Assembly: GCA_938044055.1 (NCBI GenBank)
Contig: CALIQO010000376.1
Coordinates: 1-5,063, forward strand
DNA: 5,063 bases
Direction: 5' to 3'
Source: an uncultured Saprospiraceae bacterium
GTDB taxonomy: Bacteria > Bacteroidota > Bacteroidia > Chitinophagales > Saprospiraceae
The position numbers and the translations under genes are program-made. Every line of letters starts with the position of its first letter. The stretch's first letter is position 1. The notes under the pieces were generated by a model. That model was not told the origin of the DNA. It did no database searches and saw nothing but the letters and a program-made list of their open reading frames with translations. Of this stretch, positions 1 to 5,063 are shown in pieces.

Positions 1-50
1 ATCTTGATGTCAAGTATAAAAACAATCTAGTAGAGATAACCGTTTACTAA
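1..50 (+). CDS. C-terminal end of an upstream gene (partial, unidentified)
   Basis: The reading frame that starts its first full codon at base 3 stays open to a TAA at 48-50 and encodes LDVKYKNNLVEITVY. The alternating hydrophobic and polar residues look like the closing beta strands of a protein. The stop lies 24 bases before the esterase start, a normal within-operon spacing, and no promoter-like motif is visible in the gap. Only 15 residues are visible, so the product cannot be named. An open frame this short can arise by chance, so this is a plausible call rather than a firm one. Confidence 0.4.
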   Translation, partial: LDVKYKNNLVEITVY

Positions 51-74
51 GAACAATACATAAAATCCATTTCT

Positions 75-1046
75 ATGAATAATCGAAATACTATAACTAG
101 GTTTCCATTTTACTTTTTTCTTGCCATAGTATGTACATTAATTATAACTACCTGTAGTAAGGATGAAGTACCTGAAGTAGAAGAACCTGAAGTAGTTATT
201 GAGAAACCTGAAACAGGTACAATCACAGATTCAATACTACATGATAACCTTAATAGAAGTTACATCGCTTATGTACCTGGCAACTATACACATGAAACTG
301 ATGTACCACTTGTAATCAATATGCATGGCTTAGGTAGCCAATCTCTAGAACAGATGCTCTATGGTGATTTCAGAGAAATATCAGATAGAGAAGGATTTAT
401 AGTCGTTCATCCTCAAGGTACTTTAGTAGATGGAGTAACACACTGGAATGTGGGAGGATTTACACAAGGAAGTACAGTAGATGATCTGGGATTTATTGAA
501 AACTTAATTGATAGCTTGTCAGCGATTTATAAAATAGATGCAGATAGGATCTATGCTACTGGTATGTCTAACGGTGGATACATGAGTTATCTTCTCGCTT
601 GCCAGTTAGGTGATAGAATAGCTGCCATTGCTTCTGTTACTGGATCTATGACACCATATGTCTATGATAATTGCAATCCTGATCATCCGACGCCCATTCT
701 TCAGTTCCATGGGACAGACGATGATGTAGTTCCATTCAATGGTAATGCTTGGTCTAAAAGCATGGATGAGGTTATGGAATACTGGGTAGAACAGAATGGT
801 TGCGACACGCCTCAATGGAGTAGAAATCTTGAGGACAAGGTAACGACGGATGGAAGTACTGTAGAACATCTTGAATATTTTGGCTGCAATAAAGAAGTAG
901 AAACAGGTCTTTATAAAATCGATGGTGGCGGACATACCTGGCCTGGAACCAGCTTCAAGTTTCCTGGAACCAATGATGACATCAATGCTTCCGAGATTAT
1001 CTGGACGTTTTTCAGCGGATATACGTTGTCTGGACTTCAGAACTAA
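75..1046 (+). CDS. Surface lipoprotein esterase, LpqC / PHB-depolymerase-like (CE1-type alpha/beta hydrolase)
   Basis: This is a predicted secreted serine esterase of 323 residues. Residues 1-26 form a lipoprotein signal peptide (basic start, hydrophobic core about 10-26) ending in I-T-T before Cys27. The following S-K-D-E resembles the Bacteroidota signal that sends lipoproteins to the cell surface. An acidic Pro/Glu/Val linker (about 30-47) tethers the enzyme. The catalytic domain (about 50-318) shows the oxyanion-side HG at 84-85, the nucleophile elbow G-M-S-N-G with Ser165, the acid loop HGTDDDVVP with Asp216 as best candidate, and the GGGHTWPG box with His287. This set is characteristic of the COG3509 family, which includes PHB depolymerase-like, feruloyl and acetylxylan esterases. 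Four cysteines (176, 200, 243, 271) could form two disulfides, as suits an exported protein. The substrate is unknown; an ester on a plant or algal polysaccharide, or a polyester, is possible. The ATG at 75 is the natural start because the signal peptide begins there. No Shine-Dalgarno sequence is present, as is common in this phylum. Confidence 0.9.
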   Translation: MNNRNTITRFPFYFFLAIVCTLIITTCSKDEVPEVEEPEVVIEKPETGTITDSILHDNLNRSYIAYVPGNYTHETDVPLVINMHGLGSQSLEQMLYGDFREISDREGFIVVHPQGTLVDGVTHWNVGGFTQGSTVDDLGFIENLIDSLSAIYKIDADRIYATGMSNGGYMSYLLACQLGDRIAAIASVTGSMTPYVYDNCNPDHPTPILQFHGTDDDVVPFNGNAWSKSMDEVMEYWVEQNGCDTPQWSRNLEDKVTTDGSTVEHLEYFGCNKEVETGLYKIDGGGHTWPGTSFKFPGTNDDINASEIIWTFFSGYTLSGLQN

Positions 1047-1082
1047 AATAATAAAGTAAGTAATCACAATAGACTTACAATT

Positions 1083-1126
1083 AAAAAACCGAGCTTAAAT
1101 CAACATCGACTTAAGCCCGGTTTTTT
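1083..1126. terminator. Bidirectional intrinsic terminator between convergent genes
   Basis: A 16-base arm AAAAAACCGAGCTTAA (1083-1098) pairs across a 12-base loop with TTAAGCCCGGTTTTTT (1111-1126). The core is a 10-pair stem flanked by A and T runs, so RNA from either strand ends in a U tract. The single irregular position (1092 against 1117) is an A-C mismatch in plus-strand RNA but a G-U wobble in minus-strand RNA, so the hairpin is slightly better for the amidohydrolase operon. It lies 36 bases after the esterase stop and 20 bases after the stop of the last operon gene, and probably serves both. Confidence 0.9.
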
Positions 1127-1146
1127 CCTTTCAGTTATAGTTTATC

Positions 1147-2472
1147 CTAATCTTTCTTCAATCCAGGATCTCTCTGTAAGAATTCATCGTATAATAAAGT
1201 ATGACGACTTTCTATAGGAATCTGGTATCCACCTATAAAAAGATGTGTTATATCTGACTTCATCTCAAAAGGGTCACCCGTTGAAACGAAGAGGTTAGCC
1301 ATTTTCCCTTTTTCAAGTGACCCTAACTTATCCGCTACTCCAAATACTTCTGCAGCATTGATTGTAATGGCTTTTAGAGCTTCCTCTACCCCCATGCCAT
1401 ATGTCGCTGCGAATCCAGCATTGAATGGTAGGTTTCTCACGTTCTCACTATCGTTAGACCGGATGACAACTTTTACCCCTGCTTTCTGCATGACACTGGC
1501 ATTTCTATATGGAGCGTCATACTTATCAGAAGATCTCGAAGGCGTATTAAGAACAGGACCCGTAATTACTGGGAATCCCGACATAGCAATAGAATCTGCA
1601 ACTCTCCATCCTTCTGATACTCCAGTAAGAATAGCATTGGTTCCCTTGCTTTTAGCCCACTTAATAGCTGCAAGAATATCTGTGTCTTTATGTACTTCTA
1701 TCATCAGTGGAGTTTCACCAGAAAGGACATGCATCATGGCATCCATCTGAGGATTGAAATCATTTCGTTCTACACGTTTGGCTTGACCCATAGAATCTAC
1801 TTTAGCATAAAACATCGCTTTCTCCCATATATCATTCAATTTCTTAAGCGCTTTATCATTGTCTTTCTTGATATCATCATCTGATCTCCTATCTCTTCTT
1901 CCTCTGCGTCCTGTAGAAGGAAAATTCATAATCACCCCTTTAAATCCTGCATACATCTGCTGAGGCGTGTAACCATGAAGGTTAACCAATGCCGCCGTTC
2001 CTGGAAACAATCCCCCGGAAGGCTTCGCGATGACAGAAGTAACTCCATTTAATCTAGTAACTGGAATAGCAACGGCATTGGGATTGACAGCTGTCAGTGC
2101 CTGCATATGAGGAATAAAATCTCCTATTTCGCTGAAATCATTGGTAAGGGAAACAGCGCCGACTTCACTCATACCTAAGGTAGTTCCTCCATCTATAAAT
2201 CCAGGATATATGTGCTTACCGGTACAATCTATCTGTTCTGCATCTCTTGCTTCTACCCTTCTTCCTATATCTTGAATGACCCCATCTCTGATAAGTAGAT
2301 CTCCTTGGATATCACCATTGGTAATGGTATGGATGGTGGCATTCTTAAGTAAGAATGTTCCACTTTTAGACTTGGTTACTTGCTGGCCGTACGACGTCTG
2401 TGATAACATCACAAGTAAGCACAACCATATATAATTTCTGATTTTCATTTTTCTCTTTTTAAGATTAACCAT
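1147..2472 (-). CDS. Exported amidohydrolase-superfamily protein with degenerate metal site (likely pseudo-enzyme)
   Basis: This 441-residue protein is the last gene of the minus-strand operon. A signal peptide covers about residues 9-29, with cleavage probable after Tyr28-Gly29, giving a mature start at QQ. An N-terminal beta-sandwich strand pair (about 38-88) leads into the TIM barrel, and the sandwich closes near 380-420 (LGSLEKGKMANLFV, then THLFIGG). The fold is that of imidazolonepropionase/prolidase-like amidohydrolases (COG1228 type). The usual D-A-H-x-H motif after PGFID has become D94-G-G-T-T98, so both histidines are lost. Alignment by eye with the neighbouring intact paralogue puts Met182 where the bridging lysine would be and Gly284 where the second barrel histidine would be. 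Asp341 (SNDS) is kept, and His261 lies near the first barrel histidine position, although the register favours Glu259. An Arg/Asp/Lys-rich insert occupies about 188-211. The protein is full length with no frameshift, so it is a maintained protein rather than a decaying gene. It may be a structural or regulatory partner of the upstream enzyme. The start could instead be Met9 (base 2448). The stop is TAG. Confidence 0.88.
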   Translation of the reverse strand: MVNLKKRKMKIRNYIWLCLLVMLSQTSYGQQVTKSKSGTFLLKNATIHTITNGDIQGDLLIRDGVIQDIGRRVEARDAEQIDCTGKHIYPGFIDGGTTLGMSEVGAVSLTNDFSEIGDFIPHMQALTAVNPNAVAIPVTRLNGVTSVIAKPSGGLFPGTAALVNLHGYTPQQMYAGFKGVIMNFPSTGRRGRRDRRSDDDIKKDNDKALKKLNDIWEKAMFYAKVDSMGQAKRVERNDFNPQMDAMMHVLSGETPLMIEVHKDTDILAAIKWAKSKGTNAILTGVSEGWRVADSIAMSGFPVITGPVLNTPSRSSDKYDAPYRNASVMQKAGVKVVIRSNDSENVRNLPFNAGFAATYGMGVEEALKAITINAAEVFGVADKLGSLEKGKMANLFVSTGDPFEMKSDITHLFIGGYQIPIESRHTLLYDEFLQRDPGLKKD

Positions 2473-2474
2473 TA
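2446..2474 (-). promoter_or_regulatory. TAATG stop/start overlap and alternative start region
   Basis: On the minus strand the stop of the intact amidohydrolase and the first ATG of the next gene share one base (TAATG, 2474 to 2470), which suggests translational coupling by re-initiation. A second in-frame ATG at 2448-2446 is preceded by the purine run AAAAAGAGAAAA (2460-2449). It would start the protein directly at a compact signal peptide (MKIRNYIW...), removing eight residues, MVNLKKRK. The first start gives an unusually long basic n-region, which signal peptides tolerate. The sequence alone does not decide; the second start looks slightly more natural for a secreted protein. Confidence 0.6.
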
Positions 2475-3812
2475 ATGTTTCTCTGATAAAAACAACTGTT
2501 CAAAAGCGTCCTGCATACACTTATGCTCATCGTGCTCCTCTTGATGATAGAAAGCAGGAATTGCTTCTTCAGGATCTATATCTATTCTCATGTCAGGTGC
2601 ATCCTTATTGATGTCGAATCTCACAGTACCATCTACAATTGTTACCTGTGGAACAGCATAGATAGAAAGTGGGTGACCCTTGAAGATAGCAACATCTCCT
2701 TCCTTCCCGACCTCTATCGAACCTACTCTATCTTGTATACCTAACTGAATAGCTGGATTCAGTGTTATTAATCTGAGTGCTTCATTATCCGTTAATCCAC
2801 CATATCTCTGAGTCTTAGCTGCTTCATGGTAGAGGTGTCTTATCAACTCTCCAGAATCACTATTAATAGAGGTAACAACACCATTCTTAGTTAGAATCGC
2901 AGCGTTGTAGGCAGTTGAGTAATACACTTCAAACTTGTATGCCCACCAATCTGCAAAAACAGATGCCATAGCACCGTATTCTGCAAGCTCAGGAGCTACC
3001 TTGAAACCTTCATTGACGTGCTGGAAACATATCTTAGTTACACCATAATCTTCAAGTACGCCTAAAAGCATAAGTATTTCATCTGCTCTGTATGAATGGC
3101 AATGAATGATAATTTCTCCTTCTAAGATATCGACCATTGCTTCCATCTTCTCAGAGTATTCTGGTGGCGATTTTTTATTTCCAGATCTGTAATCTGCCCA
3201 TTCCTGGCGATATACTTGTGCCTTTCCAAATGAATTTCTAAACACTTGTTCTACCCCCATACGGGTTCTCGGCATTATATTCCTTCCTTCTCCATGTACC
3301 CGCATAGGATTCTCCCCTAGGGCAAACTTTATGGTTCTAGGAGCGCCTTCCATTACCAACTCGTCTGGATCCATTGTTCCATATCTATGCTTGATGGTTT
3401 CACATTGTCCTCCGACTGCATTGGCAGAACCGTGCATGGCGTGTGAGGATGTAACTCCACCGGCTAGTGCTCGATATATAGATACATCTAAGGGATTTAA
3501 TCCATCTCCTACCTTGATATGAGCTGTGTTAGGGTCTGTCGCCTCATTGACAACAGAAAGGGCTATATGAGAATGGGCATCTATGATACCGGGCATAACG
3601 TGCATGCCGGTAGCATCTATGGTTTCAACTCCTGAAGGAGCGGATAATCCTTCTCCTATTCTTGTAATTTTTCCATTCTGGATGAGTACATCTGTTCCTT
3701 CTTTAACCCCATCGGTAATGGTGATTACTGTACCATTCTGAATAAGTACATCTTGTGAAGATGCCATGAATGGAAGTAGAAGTAGGATGCTTATATATTT
3801 TAAGTATTGCAT
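2472..3812 (-). CDS. Exported metal-dependent amidohydrolase (imidazolonepropionase/prolidase-like), intact active site
   Basis: This 446-residue protein is predicted to be a secreted metallo-hydrolase cleaving an amide or peptide-type bond. Residues 1-19 form a signal peptide (hydrophobic core about 6-16, cleavage near MASS|Q). The N-terminal beta sandwich holds DVLIQNG at 21-27 and again at 41-47. The barrel ligands are all visible: H80-S-H82 after PGIIDA, Lys162 in IKFALGENP as the likely carboxylated bridging residue, His237 (with His239) in IIHCHS, His265 in CFQHVNEG, and Asp319 in NSDSGE. The GSANAVGGQ loop (128-136) is typical of exported amidohydrolases of the COG1228 group. The C-terminal sandwich return is at about 363-403 (VGSIEVGKEGDVAIFKG, then VTIVDGTV). 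An odd tail (about 417-446) contains H423-x3-H427-x2-H430-x-C432. The start at 3812 follows the previous stop by 30 AT-rich bases without a Shine-Dalgarno sequence. The fold and metal site are well supported; the substrate is unknown. Confidence 0.93.
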   Translation of the reverse strand: MQYLKYISILLLLPFMASSQDVLIQNGTVITITDGVKEGTDVLIQNGKITRIGEGLSAPSGVETIDATGMHVMPGIIDAHSHIALSVVNEATDPNTAHIKVGDGLNPLDVSIYRALAGGVTSSHAMHGSANAVGGQCETIKHRYGTMDPDELVMEGAPRTIKFALGENPMRVHGEGRNIMPRTRMGVEQVFRNSFGKAQVYRQEWADYRSGNKKSPPEYSEKMEAMVDILEGEIIIHCHSYRADEILMLLGVLEDYGVTKICFQHVNEGFKVAPELAEYGAMASVFADWWAYKFEVYYSTAYNAAILTKNGVVTSINSDSGELIRHLYHEAAKTQRYGGLTDNEALRLITLNPAIQLGIQDRVGSIEVGKEGDVAIFKGHPLSIYAVPQVTIVDGTVRFDINKDAPDMRIDIDPEEAIPAFYHQEEHDEHKCMQDAFEQLFLSEKH

Positions 3813-3842
3813 GATTTTCTATTCTTTATTTATCAATTAGGC

Positions 3843-5063
3843 TTATTTAGGATCAACCTTTGATCCGGTTGCTGGAAAACTTCCGAATTGTCCAGCAATT
3901 ATAGATCCTTCAAATGAGTCTCCTTCTATTTCTAAGTCAAATGTCAGGTCCATCGACATTCCTCCTTCGTTAACATTGAAAGAAAATGTCAGGTTGGTTC
4001 CGTCTATCGTCACATTGTTACAATCCTCATAATCGTCTGGAGCTTCGTCATTAGATATCTTAACTATGTAATCATCGTCTTCTTTCTCAATAATTAAGTT
4101 GCCGCCACGAGTCTGGCCAGGAATTTCTAATTCATAAGTCCACTTTCCTGTGATATCTCCTATCTCGTCTCCATCTCCACCATCGCCATCACCTGTCTTT
4201 TTCTTCTTTTTCTTTTCCTTTACTTCGAATTCATACTGTTGTCCATCTACAATGACGTAGCGTATGTTAGACTTCTCTTCGAAATAAGGCTTATCTGTTA
4301 AAACTAAGTGAGCCATTTTTCCTTGATCAACTGTACCTGCCATAGATGAGATTCCGAGCATCTCTGCAGGATTCGTTGTCAATGCAGCCAGGGCAGCAGA
4401 TTCTGATAACCCGTTTTCAATCAATCTCCGGATACTAGATTTAAGATCTTTAGCCTTAGACTCTAGGAAAGAAAATCCAAACTTAACTCCTTTCTTTTCC
4501 ATCATTGCTGCTTGCGTGAGGTAGGATTTCTGAGCTTCCATCTTCCTCTTGTTAAGCGCTTCTTTCTCCGGATCTATTTTCTCATCATCGTCTTTCTTGT
4601 CTTTCTTTTTATCTTCCTTAGGTAGATCTAGAGACAGTAAAACCTTCGTTCTACTTGCAGCTATTTTATCAAGAATGGGATAGGCTTGCTTAACTTCTGT
4701 CAGAACTAGATCGAAACCTAATTCTTTCTGAAGCTTAAGAACTCTGTGTATGTTAAGCACTTTTTCCGCTTTAAAGAATACAGGCATCTGTTTCTGTGTC
4801 ACTGGTATAAGTGCTGCTGTTTCTTTATCAATGGTTGCTCTAGGCATTCCGCTTTGAGAAGCACGTGTCTTAGTCTGATAATCTCTGACATGCGAAGCAT
4901 TGTGATATAGATCCCTCCACTTTGAGATAACGCCTATCAATGTTCCTGGGGCTACTCCTCTGGCTGTAGAAAACTGACTAAACATCGATACATCTTGTTT
5001 TACAAGCATATGATCTCTGTGTCCTTTTCCTAGTGACAATATACTACCTTGACCAGGCAACAT
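3843..5063 (-). CDS. Amidohydrolase-like protein with degenerate barrel and C-terminal beta-rich domain (partial, 5' end outside window)
   Basis: The gene runs off the right edge. The methionine codon at 5063 is almost certainly internal, because the visible part begins in mid-barrel: LPGQGSI (2-8) matches the FPGTAAL region near residue 156 of the last operon gene, so about 150 or more residues are missing. Visible residues 1-280 are the second part of an amidohydrolase fold, including the typical end of the barrel (TTNPAEMLGI, 229-238) and the sandwich return (AGTVDQGKMAHLVL, then IRYVIVDGQ). The expected ligands are not there: the lysine site reads Met27, the first barrel histidine Lys98, the second Glu123, and the aspartate site falls in FSFLES (197-202) with no aspartate. 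A Lys/Asp-rich insert lies at about 149-174. A Lys6 then Gly/Asp linker (282-300) joins a beta-rich domain of about 105 residues (301-406, beginning ITGKWTYELEIPG), which I cannot assign to a named family. This is the first visible gene of the operon, 30 bases before the intact paralogue. Whether the hidden N-terminus holds an HxH motif cannot be seen. Its signal peptide is also out of view. Confidence 0.85.
   Translation of the reverse strand: MLPGQGSILSLGKGHRDHMLVKQDVSMFSQFSTARGVAPGTLIGVISKWRDLYHNASHVRDYQTKTRASQSGMPRATIDKETAALIPVTQKQMPVFFKAEKVLNIHRVLKLQKELGFDLVLTEVKQAYPILDKIAASRTKVLLSLDLPKEDKKKDKKDDDEKIDPEKEALNKRKMEAQKSYLTQAAMMEKKGVKFGFSFLESKAKDLKSSIRRLIENGLSESAALAALTTNPAEMLGISSMAGTVDQGKMAHLVLTDKPYFEEKSNIRYVIVDGQQYEFEVKEKKKKKKTGDGDGGDGDEIGDITGKWTYELEIPGQTRGGNLIIEKEDDDYIVKISNDEAPDDYEDCNNVTIDGTNLTFSFNVNEGGMSMDLTFDLEIEGDSFEGSIIAGQFGSFPATGSKVDPK
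4158..4226 (-). repeat. Low-complexity linker coding region (poly-Lys then Gly/Asp)
   Basis: This stretch encodes residues 280-302 of the partial amidohydrolase-like protein: a run of lysines (284-289) followed by alternating Gly and Asp (291-299). In DNA it is a pyrimidine-rich tract on the plus strand with short CCATC-type repeats (about 4170-4192). It separates the amidohydrolase body from the C-terminal beta-rich domain and most likely acts as a flexible charged linker. Its simple repeats make it prone to length change by slippage. Confidence 0.65.

Noticed and set aside
51..74. Promoter for the esterase in the short gap before its start
   Set aside because: No TAnnTTTG-type Bacteroidota -7 motif is visible in the first 74 bases, and the likely upstream stop at 48-50 suggests read-through from a preceding gene.
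606..1067. Long open frame on the minus strand, antisense to the esterase
   Set aside because: It overlaps a gene with clear catalytic motifs, its translation shows no recognisable domain, and it would begin inside the convergent intergenic region.
1358..1884. Plus-strand open frames opposite the degenerate amidohydrolase
   Set aside because: The translations lack family features, while the minus strand encodes a coherent amidohydrolase fold. They are shadows of the real gene.
1147..2472. Pseudogene call for the amidohydrolase lacking HxH
   Set aside because: The frame is intact over the full family length, with signal peptide and fold landmarks kept and translational coupling to the upstream gene. 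Loss of ligands alone does not make it a broken gene.
2523..3522. Plus-strand open frames opposite the intact amidohydrolase
   Set aside because: They are short, have no motif and overlap metal-ligand codons of the well-supported minus-strand gene.
3672..3752. Near-duplicate DNA (18 of 21 bases) encoding DVLIQNG twice, 60 bases apart
   Set aside because: Both copies fall on beta-sandwich strands where amidohydrolases commonly have V-L-I-x-N-G sequences, so fold constraint explains it better than a recent duplication or regulatory repeat.
5061..5063. ATG at the right edge as the true start of the partial gene
   Set aside because: The protein would begin in mid-barrel without a signal peptide or N-terminal sandwich. 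Alignment with the paralogues puts this methionine near position 155.

Overview
The window looks like chromosomal DNA from a member of the Bacteroidota, probably a marine or flavobacteria-like lineage. The evidence is the AT-rich composition, the lack of clear Shine-Dalgarno sequences before the genes, signal peptides ending in ...SQ or ...GQ-type junctions, and a lipoprotein whose first residues after the lipid-bearing cysteine (C-S-K-D-E) resemble the Bacteroidota surface-export signal. This placement is inferred from style, not from a marker gene.

Layout: the first 50 bases probably hold the last codons of a gene entering from the left (+ strand). A 323-residue surface lipoprotein follows (75-1046, +), an alpha/beta-hydrolase esterase of the LpqC / PHB-depolymerase-like (CE1-type) family. 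It converges on a minus-strand operon, and the two are separated by a strong hairpin (1083-1126) that can terminate transcription from both sides.

The minus-strand operon reads from right to left and holds three related amidohydrolase-superfamily genes. The first (3843-5063) is cut by the window edge, has lost the metal ligands in the part that can be seen, and carries a C-terminal beta-rich domain. The second (2472-3812) has every expected metal ligand and is the only one that looks catalytically competent. The third (1147-2472) overlaps the second in a TAATG junction and has its HxH motif replaced by G-x-T, with further ligands lost. The second and third proteins have secretion signals, so the set probably acts in the periplasm or outer envelope.

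The most interesting point is this design: one apparently intact metallo-hydrolase co-transcribed with two ligand-poor paralogues. It suggests a hetero-oligomeric exported hydrolase with pseudo-enzyme partners, probably acting on peptides or related amides. The substrate cannot be read from the sequence. No RNA genes, mobile elements or CRISPR arrays were seen. The operon promoter lies outside the window, to the right.
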